Part shown: positions 51,657 to 63,389 of the stretch, piece by piece
Numbering within the stretch: position 1 is the first letter of the stretch
Layout: every line of letters begins with the position of its first letter
Origin: Pampus argenteus
Lineage: Eukaryota; Chordata; Actinopteri; Scombriformes; Stromateidae
DNA: 64,000 nucleotides
Reading direction: 5' to 3'
Assembly: GCA_036937835.1 (NCBI GenBank)
Contig: CM072861.1
Span: 3,901,001 to 3,965,000, forward strand
Made by a program: the position numbers and the translations under genes
The notes under the pieces: model-generated
Seen by the model: the letters and a program-made list of their open reading frames with translations, nothing else
Told to the model about the DNA's origin: nothing
Databases searched by the model: none

Positions 51657-52647
51657 CAGGTTTTCTCAACCTTTTCTGGCTCATGATCCTGTCTTTGGTA
51701 ATTCTCATGACCCCCACGGTTCCAGAGCTGTCAGGTTGTCATGTGAATCTGACTATGGCATATTTGGCATTTTACTTTCAAAGTCACAGAGGGAGGTCCG
51801 AAGGTAATTTTTTTTTAAGGCTTTTACTCCGATGTCTAAATGGGAGAAACTACAGGATTTGTCACTCTGGAAGTTTTGGCCTGTCAGGGTTGATTTTTAA
51901 TTCGAGACACTTGATACAATAATTACAGGCTCCAGATCTTTGTTCTATATACATCCAAAATATGTTTGAGTAGCTCCTACTGTCTGAGCCCAGGGCCTTA
52001 CTGAATAGATTCAGCACAGCATCCAGTCTGATTGAACATTTGCAACTGCATGTAGTGGCTCCACTTTTCAAATTGTCCACACTCTATTGATTATATGTTA
52101 AACTTAAGCACTTACCTTTTCAATTTAAATCTGTCATCAAATTCTAAATAACATAATCATACGTACATGTTTCATTCCTTAGAGTTTTATTCTCATGGAA
52201 AGCAGAAAATCAGTTTCTTACAGCTACAGTTTGGATGTGAACTAGCTTCTAGCACAATAAAAATCCAGATCAATGGGTTGAAATATGGAAAAAGGCAGCG
52301 AGGTCATTGGGAGTGGGCCGACGCATTGGGAAAACACACACATACACATGATTAAATACACACAGAGCCTTACGTCACCGACCCTCAGTCACATTTGGAT
52401 ACCTGGCTGGGTCATGGCTCCGCTTTTTACACCCAGCGAGCTGCTTCCTCTCTTTATGAGTCCAGTGTAAACAGCAGTCAGTGTGTTACAGCTGGAGCGG
52501 TAGACAGAAAGCTAGTTTAGGTTTACTTAACATGACAATATTTTTGGCATCATAACTCCATGTATACATTTACCCTGTATAAACAGCATGAACATGAAAA
52601 TACTGAGAGATCCCAGTGAAACAAATGACCCATAGCTGTTGAGAACC
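51657..52647. mobile_element. possible hAT-like remnant defined by two ends
   Basis: CAGGTTTTCTCAACCTTTTC at 51657 is followed by GGCTCATGATCC, the usual left end of a common fish hAT family. GTTGAGAACC at 52638-52647, preceded by TGACCCATAG, is the inverse of that end. No matching 8-bp target duplication is visible, and the right side runs into T and CA simple repeats. No transposase is recognisable between the ends, so the pairing is uncertain. Confidence 0.35.
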
Positions 52648-52654
52648 TTTTTTT

Positions 52655-52656
52655 TA

Positions 52657-52700
<44 letters not shown>
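52655..52700. repeat. (AC)n microsatellite
   Basis: About 23 AC units with one extra C. Confidence 0.95.
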
Positions 52701-52702
<2 letters not shown>

Positions 52703-53499
52703 TATGTCTGTGCTGGAAACACAGAGTCTGCTGGAGCTTTGACAGTCACTAGAAACACATTCGTGTCCCTTTGTAAAAGTTTCTCACACACTGCACTCCT
52801 AAATTATTTTTCAGATTCAACACGTCTATTTTTAGGGCGGGAAATGTGAGTGGAGCACTCACGCTGTCAGGCCCTGCAAAGAACTCAGTATTTAGTTTGT
52901 GTGATTAGTTTATACCTTCCAGAGCTTCAGTACACGAGGATGCAATGAAACAACAAAAACAACTGGAGCTAATATGTGATGTCATATTTAAAGCTGTACG
53001 GTTCATTTTCAGACTAATACTCGTCACGTGTATGAAGAGAACATAAAACAAACAAATGCAGTATCTGTTCGATAGCAGCTCAATTACTTCTTAATATTCA
53101 GCTTTTTGTTGAAAATACTGCAGTTTCATAGTATACATTGGTTGTTTTTGTGTAGAATTCTGTTGTAGTAATGTTATAGTGGACTGTATTATATGAACAT
53201 ATATTTTCTCTGCCTCACAACATTTCTGCTTTGGATTCCGCTAAGGTTCCAGAAGGTGACCTTAGTATAAGCATGATGACAATGATAATTTAATAATAAT
53301 AATTTGGGTATAATCATTTTTATTTAGGTAGTTTTCCTCCAAAAAAAACCACATGTGCAACTTTGGACACAGAAAGTGAATACCAGAAAAACTACAGTAG
53401 CAGTGTTAACATTACTACAATATATAACAGCCGTTTCTCAGCATGTGGTCACATGTCATTATTAACTTACATATTACTGTTATAAAGAAACACTGAAAG
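52701..53499. other. no gene recognised
   Basis: AT-rich DNA without a coding signal. AATAATAATAAT lies near 53292. Confidence 0.45.
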
Positions 53500-53819
53500 T
53501 ACCGTATTTTCCGGACTATAGAGCGCACCTAAATATAAGCCGCGTCCACTAAAATTTGAATAAAATATATATTTAGTCACATATAAGCCGCCGATATCCA
53601 AGCTGAGAAATAAGTTATTTAGACAGAAAGATTTTGTACCATAAGTGTTTATTCATATACCTGAACTGATTGTTTCTGATCAGTGCCGCATTAAAAGTAG
53701 CAGCCGCTCTGTTTCCTTCACAGATAACCAGATCGATGGTATTCAACTTATCTCTGTATAAGCCGCATGGTTCAAAGTATGGGAAAAAAGTAGCAGCTTA
53801 TAGTCCAGAAAATACGGTA
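53500..53819. mobile_element. TA-flanked MITE ending CCGTATTTTCCGG
   Basis: TACCGTATTTTCCGGACTAT at 53500-53519 is inverted at the right end (53800-53819) with a single mismatch (TATAGTCCAGAAAATACGGT). Inside, ATATAAGCCG motifs near the left and GTATAAGCCGCATGG near the right are characteristic of an abundant fish noncoding element. No coding capacity. The TA at each end is consistent with TA target duplication. I do not name the superfamily. Confidence 0.9.
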
Positions 53820-54099
53820 AATGTCTTTAGAAATGTGATTGAGTGACATCTGTCTGGTAAAGTCCAGCAGTTCCACATCGGGAAGTACATGAAGATTTTT
53901 AGAAATGTGGTATTTAATATACATGATATAATGTCTGGCACCTAATGATCAAAACTGAACAGATTAGACATTTATTGTCTCCTAGGAAATGAGTGAAGAA
54001 AAGAATACATATGAAAAACAACAATAACTGCATAATAGCAATAATAATATTAATAATAGTAATGCAATTCACTGAGCACCGTTAAGCTCCCAAGAGGAT

Positions 54100-54415
54100 G
54101 AACTGTTCGCATTCGGGTTACTAAATCAACACTGCAACACTGTGCCAATGAAATGTTTCAATTCAGCAGGATATTTACTGAGACGACGTATGCAAATGAG
54201 CCCGGCCGCAGTTCATCTGATGTGCTTAAAATGCAGCTAAATAAAACCTGATATCAGGCTGTTGAACTTGGAGATCAATTAATTGTTATTGGTTGTAAAG
54301 GAACGATGCTGTTGGAACTGCGAGCCTGTATTTATCGGCAAAGAAAAGGGTTATAGCCGAGAGCTCCAGTAACATTCTTTGCAGCTATCTCTCTCTCATT
54401 GTTTCTCTTTGCTAT

Positions 54416-54420
<5 letters not shown>
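54100..54420. promoter_or_regulatory. candidate enhancer block
   Basis: Repeat-free. A perfect POU octamer ATGCAAAT lies at 54190-54197, a SOX-type ATTGTT at 54282-54287 beside GATCAATTAATTG, and a GATATC-centred CTGATATCAG palindrome lies near 54249. Octamer and SOX sites within 100 bases is the layout of known SOX/POU enhancers. Function here is inferred. Confidence 0.4.

Positions 54421-54448
<28 letters not shown>
54418..54448. repeat. (CT)n microsatellite
   Basis: About 15 CT units. Confidence 0.95.
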
Positions 54449-54451
<3 letters not shown>

Positions 54452-54900
54452 CCCTTTTATCTTTGCAAAACTTCATTGTGGCCTTTCAGTAGATAAGGAC
54501 GAGTTTGACTTGTTTAGGGCCTACAAAAGATACCAAGTGCCTCTCGATGAGCTTCCATGATCCTGTATTTATAAAGATCCGTATATAAATAGCAAACCAT
54601 GACATATACATAACATATATATATATACCATAACAAGACATAAGAGCTCCGTGAACGTTTTGATGACAATGAGAATGATGTGAATCATATATTGTAGTCT
54701 TCACGGTCAACTAAACACTTCTCTGTGGCAACGTGTCAGACATCGGCATCATCAAAACACTGAAGGAGGTCACACAGGTTATGGAAGAATTCTCTTCATC
54801 TCTTCAATAGAGTGAAGCTGTTCTCTAGCCTCGTGGTATAATAACATCTTACACGGTTTGTCTCTTACAGTATAAAATAAAGAAGTGCTGAGGTTTTGAA
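54449..54900. other. no gene recognised
   Basis: AT-rich DNA with an (AT)6 run near 54618. It would be 3' sequence for the minus frame at 54901, and CTTTATTTTATA occurs there on that strand. Confidence 0.4.
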
Positions 54901-55145
54901 CTAGTAGAACCTATCAAGTGTTGCAGGTAGAGGAGGGTTCAGAGCCAGGCTACTGAAGGGAGCTCTGGCAGGGTTTGGCCCGGTCACCGCTGCTGTTGGC
55001 TGGGATGGAAACGGCATCCGTTGGCTGACCAGATGCTGGTCACAGTGGGGAGAGGATATACCCGCTGAATGGAGGGAAGGCCTGTCTACAGGAAACACAT
55101 TCCACATGGCCAGGTCTTCCCACTGTGCCTCATCAAGTTCATAAG
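54901..55145 (-). CDS. possible terminal exon, Pro/Ser-rich, unrecognised
   Basis: An open minus frame from about 55145 to the TAG at 54903-54901. Upstream of the first ATG (55107) it continues as YELDEAQWEDLA, an acidic stretch with Trp. It then continues as MWNVFPVDRPSLHSAGISSP, a Pro/Ala-rich centre, and a C-terminus ending LPATLDRFY. Composition is even, with no simple repeat and varied codons. An AG (TTAAG) at about 55147-55146 could be a weak splice acceptor just before it; an in-frame TAA lies immediately further upstream. Acidic-to-Pro/Ser-rich tails are common at transcription-factor C-termini, but no family is recognised. It may equally be chance. Confidence 0.25.
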
Positions 55146-57060
55146 CTTAAGGTTAAACTGTAAAGAACTTACATTGATCTGAAAGCATCGCTCACACTTT
55201 AACGCCCCCCCCCTCCAGCAACGTGTGTTTGATCACCTAGATTAGAGACATATGAATTGTGTTCTTTTTAATGTGCTGTGCTTTTATGAACAGTAAGACC
55301 AGCAGGGTACAGTAAACATCACTGCAATACAGAGGCTGAGAGTAAAGCCTAGGAAAACTCAGCACAAACACGACTATAATAAAACTGCACTGCGTAACTT
55401 CATCTTTACTTCTTCAGTGTTAACATATTATGCTCCACGCTGTTCAGCACATAAATAATGATTTTATTTGATTTTTTTCTTGAAAGCTTCTTCCTCAATA
55501 TTTAGTGACTGATATCTCCAAACAGTCTCAGTAGTATTATGTGGGTAAACAAAGAGCTTACAGCTCAACTACACCCATTTCCATTTTGAATGCATCACAT
55601 TCAAAAACTAAAAAGGCAGTTTGCAGAAAATACCCAACAATTTTAGCATGGCTGGATCAATCCACTCTTGTTTTCTGTCATTATGTGCACACTGTAGACT
55701 ACACAATGCTAACTGTAGTGCCAATATTGCATGTATTATTTAACATCTATCATCAGCCCACATATATGTCCATACTGACATATCTCACCCACAGGCTTAC
55801 GTACTTCCCCATGCTCTCGCATTGATTCTGAACTTTCCAGCTCCTGCCGTTCCACACCTGTCCATCAGATACCCTCAGACTTTCCCACCGTGGCCTAATC
55901 ACGTGACTCCCACATACACCCACTCATGGCCTTGGTCGTTGGGTACGCTCATTCTATTATTGTGCGATTCCGTATTTCTTCCCACGTCGTTGCTGTATGT
56001 GTATTGATGTTGACTTTCATGTGGTCCAGCACTATCTGACTGCAACCCTGTCACCCAAAACACATTTAATGCAAAGTGTAATGGAGATTAATGTTAACAA
56101 CGGGCCTTTGGGTTCCAGCGACCTGACCCTGCAGTCACACAACTGTGACAGAGACCCGATGAACCTTCAGTACTACCTGTCACAATGCTTTTTGTGTTTT
56201 TATGTGTCCATAGGTTATTTGGCAATATGCACTGTTTAAACATGATAAAAACATGGGTAGAACGTGCCCCCTGTGCAAGGCACGGCAGCCCTCGCATTTC
56301 TGTTTACCGTTAATACACTTGTGTTTTTTTAAATTTGCATATGCAGTTTGGGAACCTTTCATTTATATGACCATCTATGCTACAGATATATATGCACACA
56401 CTCCACATATACATATACACTAATACAAATTGAATGCACACCTTGACACTTTTCTAAACATCATTCCCTTCATTGCCTGTGTTCAGCGTTACATGAATAT
56501 GGCCATCTGGCCTCGTGTCTTGTAATAACAACAACAACAAAAGTTCTAAAACTTCGACACTATTTAAAATTATATAAGAAAGGTGCTCATGTGTTATACC
56601 TCATATCCATAGGACACATAAACATGTAGGATAATATACACTTGCAGGTTTGTGCATCAGTTGCACCGATACAAACTTTGTGTGACCATTATTGTGGAGA
56701 GAACTGCTCGGCATGGCAGCATCATGCACAGGCAAAAAAAACCCAACATACACACTTCATTTTGCTCACACTTCACTAACGAAGTGCACAGGAGACCTTT
56801 GACGAGACACTCCAAGAAAAGAAAAATGTTGAGTGGAAGCACACCCTTTCATTTGTTCCATCTCATCTCATGTTTTATGCTTTAAGATGAAAGCGCTGCT
56901 GGCTGTCTGCGTGAATGACACAATGTGTTATCTGCTGCCCTGAGAGTATGTGTTAATTAGCAAAACAACCACCTAAAAACGGTGTGGATCTGAGGGTTAA
57001 ATCAAAATGCAGACAAAGAGCAGATTAGAGAATTGGTCCAGAAAGCTTCAAATCATCAGT
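55146..57060. other. no gene recognised
   Basis: The 94- and 80-codon ORFs at 55541 and 55997 have no domain. A C9 run lies near 55205 and AAC/ACA repeats near 56528. Confidence 0.45.
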
Positions 57061-57089
57061 GCTACGTTAAGCCCACCGCTTAACGTAGC
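57061..57089. repeat. perfect 12-bp hairpin, 5-base loop
   Basis: GCTACGTTAAGC at 57061-57072 is exactly mirrored by GCTTAACGTAGC at 57078-57089 around the loop CCACC. Both arms include GTTAA/TTAAC, an HNF1/MYB-like core. Surrounding DNA is not repetitive. Confidence 0.95.
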
Positions 57090-58324
57090 GTGTTTCTATA
57101 AATACTCCCATCACCTTCATCACACAGAGACAGAAAAATACCCGCGGGTGGATCGGTCCAGCAGAGACGCACAGATTCCAGATTCCTTGTCGTTTGTTTT
57201 TTTCCGGAGCATGTTGGGGCCAGGGGCCATTTTCAGAAGAGCACACCTGAGTTTTTAGAGGATCAGGTGTGACTAATTTGCCGCCACTCACTGGACATTA
57301 CGCCCCCGAGTGCTTTCTATAAATGACACAAGAGGTTCATATGTGTTGTCTAATCTTTGTGATGACAACATGTTCTCATATTGACGGATAGCGTTCGATA
57401 TTTGGATGCTTCTAAAAGAATTGCACATTAGAAATTAGATTTAAAAGTCATTTGAATTAGTGCCAGGATGCACTGGAAAGTGTGGAAGTGAGTGTAAAAA
57501 AAAAAAGAAAATAAAAAAGTGTTTTTCAGTGAAACGTGGTTAAAAACAAAAAAAAAATGATGCACTGTTGTTGAGTGCAGGAGAGGGAAGAGTGAGGGTC
57601 ACAATGAATCTGTCCAAGGTCGAGCTGAAATGCGTCTGTCTGCCTTCCTTTTGTTGCTTGAGTGTTATTCGTGCGCGTGTGTCACTGTTTGCACATGTGT
57701 GCACTCAAATCCGCATTCGCCTCCATCTTTATCTGAAGTGACCCTGTTACTGAATGCTTGAATGGATCGTTTTCTCAGTGAGAGCAGTGATGTTGAATTC
57801 CCAGCCATGACGGAGTCATAGCTCAGGGCTGTTTTTCCATCAAATCACCTAAGAAGACTCCTTTCACCTGACATGAACACTTAGCAGGTCACACACAAAG
57901 GCTTTCTTGTCCTCCTCAACACATCTCCTCCTGTCCTGAGATTTGATAAAACTTGAAAAAAATGATGCGTTTTAACATCAATGCACCCTTGCCATATTAA
58001 TCTAGGACATTAGTATAACAGGCGTAAACAAACAGAATCAGTGTTTAGCAGAGCAACAGCCTCTGACGGCTTCTGTCTCGTCAGAATGCATTGTCTCTTC
58101 ACATCAAAAAAACAAACAAAGTAAGAAGTATGACTGACACCTGTGTGCAGGGCTGCAGCTCAAGATACAGAATTTTTAATTTTTTTTTCAAATGTTTGTT
58201 TGCCTTGGTAACAGTTAGGCTATTACATTATAATTTCCAGACATATTTCTTGAAAAGTGGTGAAACAGATTTTAGTTTTATGTAAATGTTATACAGAATC
58301 CACGCACAGAGACAAGGAAAGCAT
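57090..58324. other. no gene recognised
   Basis: A runs near 57500 and 57550. No domain-bearing ORF. Confidence 0.45.
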
Positions 58325-58348
58325 GATAATAATAATAATAATAATAAA
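58325..58348. repeat. (AAT)n microsatellite
   Basis: Eight ATA units. Confidence 0.9.
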
Positions 58349-58929
58349 ACTATTTGTCTAATTTCCTGTATTCCACAAAATACTCAAAGCTATGCCCATC
58401 AAAACTAACTAAAACAAAACAAAACATCATTGATAAAAAATACAATAAAAATCAGAAATTTTCATTTCAACTGGGAATTTCAGCATAGGATCTCAGTATT
58501 CCTAAAATCCCGGCCATGACCACTGAAGGACCCTGGAGGTCTCAGGGGCCCTAAGACTAATACAGCATGCTCCACTAAATCACAAAGCAAATGATGGAGT
58601 TCTTTTAACCATGAATACTGAACAGCTGATCAATAATTAATGATTAATTAAAAATGAATGATGATTAACATTCGCTAATACATAAAAAAAAACCAAAAAA
58701 AAACAAACCAATGGCAGTCGATTAAATAAGGAGGACATAGACTGCAATGTCCTGCATGTGCATCCTCCTCCCGTTTCGCCTTCCCTCTAATACATAGCAA
58801 GGAGACAAGCTAGTAATCAGTACAGCACACAGCTAAATGAAGCTGTTCAGGCCTGTCTGCACCCTCCAAAAGCACAAAGGACAATTTTGGTGGAGCGTGT
58901 GTATATATATGTGTGTGTATAAAAAGAAG
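58349..58929. other. no gene recognised
   Basis: AT-rich with A runs near 58687 and a short TATATG/TGTG tract at 58901-58920. Confidence 0.45.
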
Positions 58930-59280
58930 AGAGAGAGGCCTCGACTCACAGTTAAGATCCTTTTAACAGTCTCCCTCGCCTCTGGTCGTTTTTTTTTTTT
59001 TTAAAGGCGGCCTTGCCTAAGCCTTAAATGCTCCTCATTACAACACTGTCTCCTAACAAGTCGTTCTGCCCGGACCTGCCACTGCCTGGCTGGTTTTAAT
59101 GGTTTGCTTTCTAACTCTATCTATCCCCATCCTGTAATTGAGGGAGAGTCTGTTAAGGATCTCCTCTGTAGGCCAGGCTTGTTTAAGGCTCCTAAATGAA
59201 GAGATTCGTCAGAGTTTTACAGCAGCGCTGGGGAGGGATGGGCTAATCAAGGACGCGCTAGTTGAAAACAGAAGAAAGGG
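58930..59280. promoter_or_regulatory. candidate conserved noncoding block
   Basis: Complex sequence with one T run (58989-59002). TAATTG lies at 59135-59140, and CTAATCAAGG lies near 59244. No ORF. Composition-based. Confidence 0.3.
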
Positions 59281-60269
59281 TCTTTGGTCTTGAGGATGGA
59301 ACAGGGTGGAGAAGGACAGAGCAAGGGCACATTATCTAGGACATAAAAAATTAAAATCACACATTTAGATCGCAGAGATGATATGATTAAGTATGTCAGG
59401 CAAATTGACCTACTTTGGAATAAGGGTAGAACTTTCTTTGTAGAGTACGATCTAGTATTTATTAAACTCTATCTCCTTGAACTCGTGTAGGTACTGATCA
59501 ATCCAAGATAATGGGATAGCAGCCAGAACAGCTCATGGCTGAAAACATGTGTAACAGTAATAGGTCAGCTCGGGCTGCTCGTGTTGTTTCTGAGAAATCT
59601 GCCATTTTATTCTGTAATACACGAGCATCTTCACTGCAAACCTTCTGTCCCTCACTCACACTGAATGAATGGAACTGCAGTTATATAAGTACATGGATGA
59701 CACACCGGTGCGCTCACAAGGTAAACTGAGTGCATTTTCTGTATTAAAAAAATATACAAAAATAAGTGAATATTTGCTGAAAGATGACATTTACTGCACT
59801 TCATTTCTGGAAACACTGGAAGCTGAAATGCATTGCACTGATCACATACTACACAATACATGTATGTAGTAATGTGGCTACCTGGATATGAAATCTGAAG
59901 CTTAACTAATTCAAAACCTACAACCTAGACCTCAGTGGCAGGACTCCCATAGTGTCAACTATAATTCCACTTTAGGAAGGGATCTCTATAGGACCAGCAG
60001 GGACAGGAGGGATGATTACAGTGACATGTGATGCTGCCACTATTCTACAATCTATTCTTAACTTTAGATCTAGTTTTACTTGCCAAAAAATTAACTATAG
60101 CAGCATGAGATCAGAAAAATGCTAATATTACAATGGTTGTTTGGGTTTGAAACTTGTCCAAAATACGTAACACATATGTGGGAATGAAAATGCACGTCAG
60201 ACATTGTATATTCCCCTCCACATCATCTGTTCAAATCTGAATGCTATTGCTCATTTTCTCTGCTGCTCT
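59281..60269. other. no gene recognised
   Basis: The 64-69 codon ORFs at 59535-59869 on both strands lack domains. Confidence 0.45.
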
Positions 60270-60480
60270 TTTCTTTTGCCGCGCTGACTTTCAGTAGTCA
60301 GTCAACATCGCCGAGGGAAGCAGGGCTGATTGATAACTTTTGATAGCCACAAATGGAATGCAAATGGCTTTTGAAATCATATTAAAGTCCTTGACGGGTG
60401 TGAGTGATGCCAAAAAACAAGAGCTTGATTCGCCTGTCACGGTGTCACCTTCGGGCTCTTTTCCGTTCCCATATTAACGG
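60270..60480. promoter_or_regulatory. candidate enhancer block (PBX/HOX and octamer motifs)
   Basis: TGATTGAT at 60327-60334 matches a PBX/HOX-type composite site. A perfect octamer ATGCAAAT lies 23 bases on, at 60358-60365. The surroundings are repeat-free and have no ORF of note. Motifs are direct observations; function is inferred. Confidence 0.35.
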
Positions 60481-61448
60481 GGATAGACGTTTATACGGGA
60501 TGACAGGAGGGGTTGGAGGAGTGGAAGGAGAGAGCAAAAGAATATAGTCAGGCAACAGGGGAGAAAGGAGAAAACGGGAGGCAGTGGATGAAGACTGATT
60601 GATAATGAAAACCAAAATGGAGAAACGACGACAGGAGAGACAAGAGCCGTTACAAAGGTCTAACATGTCATGTTAACAAGTGGAAGTGGAGCTTAGGGAA
60701 GAAAAAGGGCACTGCTGCTCCCACTCAGGACTGACTTCATTAGCTCATATTCCCCTCCTTACCCTTCGCGGCACAATAGCCTGGAACCGACAGCTTTTTC
60801 TCAAAGCGCTCCTCCTCTCAGAGAGACAAAACCCAGCAGACCCTGAGATGAAATCAGAGAGGAAGATGGAGGGTGAGAGGAGGAGGAGGAGGAGGTAGGG
60901 GGGTCTAATATAGGTCAAGGCTGACAGAACCTCTAACACTGAGTCGGGAGTGGAAGGAAGACCTGGATTGGGGAGTTTTGTCTGGAGTCTCGTATTCTTC
61001 GCATCACCTTGCAGTGAGCCTCTGAGGTAGCAGTGAATCACTGCAGCTCTCTCCATTTGACTCACAAATCAAATGACGGAGGCTTTGTTTGCTTTTTTTG
61101 TGATGTTTTCCCTTTGATAGTGATGGGGATGTGCAGTTCAGATGCTCCGCTGCCATATCGAGCCTGTAGGCCAAAATCAAACAATAAGATGAACTCCAAC
61201 ATAGCGCTCTTTAAAAAGCTCAATGTACTGTTTGAACTTGCAGTACTGCTCGGAAAAGGGAAGTTCCGTGATTACAGTTAGATCAGTGTGACTGATATAC
61301 GGGCTTCTAGGAAATCAAATTGTTTATTGTTGTCTACCTCTGATGTAATGGATGTAAAACTGCCTGAATGTATATTAATACCAACCATCCACTCCTACAC
61401 TAATATATTGTTATTATATACAATTAATTATGTAAAATTAGGATTGTG
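60481..61448. other. no gene recognised
   Basis: A GGA-rich run lies at 60875-60897. The 106-codon minus ORF over it (60745-61065) is explained partly by that run and has no domain. Confidence 0.45.
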
Positions 61449-61492
61449 ATTTTTTATTTATTTATTTTATTTATTTATTTATTTATTTATTA
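61449..61492. repeat. (TTTA)n microsatellite
   Basis: About 10 TTTA units with one variant. Confidence 0.95.
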
Positions 61493-62304
61493 CTTACATA
61501 GACCACAAATATAGACAAGTTCCATTGATTTTTCTTTTTCCTAACTAAATGCACATGGTCAAAGGTGCCAACTCATGAGAAAGACTGTGTGTGGTCATGT
61601 AAATATACATACATAACATAGATTGAGAGTTATACAGTGTGTTACTTTACCCATACAAGCCAGGATGAAAAGTCTGCACCAGAATGAAAAAGAGGAGGAG
61701 GAGATTAACCACTTAGAAGAATCATCATGCAGCTTTCTTATTAAGCTACACAAACAATCTCAGATCCAGAATGGTCTTACGTCCTCTAACAAACAATCTA
61801 TTTACAGACACACATATTAAACAGACTACTTCCAACAGCAATTAGCTGCAGCTGATATATTCTGCTGCTGTAGCATTTTACATTACGACATGACCGACAT
61901 GACAGCCAGCAGCAGGGATTATTTAGAACCTACCTGTTATGGTTGTGTGTCAAACTGTTTAATGTAGATGTTTCTAGACACGAGAAGAGGATGAAGTAAA
62001 AACATCAATAGTTTCCATGACATAAAATATATAATTATATACTCTGCCAGGATGGAAAATCTTGTCAATTGGTAAGAAACAAACTGTTGGAACATTGTGG
62101 ATCAAACGATGTAGTTTTAAAAGCCAGAGGAGATTAAGCAAAAGGCTTATTCCCATGTGTTTCTTAGAAAAAATAGATCAGCAACATAAGAAATGTTGTG
62201 CACGATAACCTTACTGTGAAATAAATATAGTATTTACTGAGTGATACACAAACAGGATCCATATCCATTTTCATGTCAAATGTTATCATTTCCCCACACG
62301 TTGA
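61493..62304. other. no gene recognised
   Basis: AT-rich DNA. No coding or repeat signal that I recognise. Confidence 0.45.
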
Positions 62305-62331
62305 AACACACACACACACACACACACACAC
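62305..62331. repeat. (AC)n microsatellite
   Basis: About 13 AC units. Confidence 0.95.
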
Positions 62332-62459
62332 TGGCTAAGTGTCCAGTGTTTGAAAAATTAGAGCTGACTTAAAAATCAAAGTGAATGCAGGAGTCGCCCA
62401 CATTAATTCCTCACCTCATCTCCTCTGTGTACCTCCCAAAGCAAATTATCAGCATATTA

Positions 62460-62461
<2 letters not shown>

Positions 62462-62502
<41 letters not shown>
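62462..62502. repeat. (GT)n microsatellite
   Basis: About 20 GT units, 130 bases after an AC tract. The two are complementary and could pair in single-stranded DNA or RNA. Confidence 0.95.
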
Positions 62503-62507
<5 letters not shown>

Positions 62508-62629
62508 GCCTGTGAGCATTAGCAGATAGGTGTGTCTTTGTCTTCTTGTTATGCTGAGTGCGTTTTATGCTGTAATGGATGAGAACATGCAGTCTAAAAG
62601 GATGATGCTTTCAATCATTGAACAGTTCA

Positions 62630-62900
62630 GTGAGTGAAAGCATCACCCCATCAGCCTGACAGACAGTTTGCCCCTTGACCTTAAATTCAACCGGTATCAT
62701 TAATGCGACGACACACTCAGCAATAATAAGGCCGCGCTCAAACCAAAGCCAGCAATGCGGTGCTACCTCGCATGGCTCTGTGGAGGTGTGGCCGTGCACG
62801 GATCTGATCGCAGCGCAAGCAGAAATGCTAACATGAAATGCCGCCTTGCAGCCCAAGACATTGGCGAGTGAGTGCATAGCAGTTTACGTCAATGTACTCC
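62630..62900. promoter_or_regulatory. candidate conserved, CpG-richer noncoding block
   Basis: CpG-richer than flanking DNA. It contains CCTTGACCTTAA (nuclear-receptor half-site TGACCTT, SF1/ERR-like on minus) near 62672 and GGTATCATTAATGCGACG after it. An 88-codon minus frame covers it but shows no domain and reads like chance. Composition-based call. Confidence 0.3.
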
Positions 62901-63389
62901 CTCAGGGTTGTACAGCTCTGGAAAGGTCATCGTCAGATCAGATGTGGTCTGATCTCTTACGGCTCGAGGACTGACTCCTTAAACCTGCACTAATTATCCT
63001 TTGTAATGTAAAAGGTGTTGTTTTTACAGATACACTGAAAGCAAATCATATAGCCAGTGTTCTCTTCTGTTGTTCCATGTTCACATAGGCACCTGAAAAA
63101 AATGTGCAAAGCTATCCTTTAAAGCTGTTGTTTAACTGTTTAAATTATTCATGTTGGGGCAATCACTCAGATAATTTAGATGATGTTGAGAGAATCTGTT
63201 CAGTAACCCAAACTCAGAGGTCCACGCGCACAAACTACTTTCTCTTTCACAATGCAATTTTGATATTCATGCGCTGTTTGTAATTAGTCATCATAGAAAG
63301 CTGGTCATGCATGCATAAAAGTGCATGTGTAAACTCCTGTATGTCTGAAAGCAGGAATGAACAGGTGAGGCAGACCTATCAGAGCACCG
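62901..63389. other. no gene recognised
   Basis: Unremarkable AT-rich DNA; GATCAGATGTGGTCTGATC near 62935-62955 is a palindrome-like stretch. Confidence 0.4.

Noticed and set aside
62611..62877. 88-codon minus ORF
   Set aside because: No domain; the DNA reads better as a noncoding block, and the frame is probably open by chance in CpG-richer sequence.
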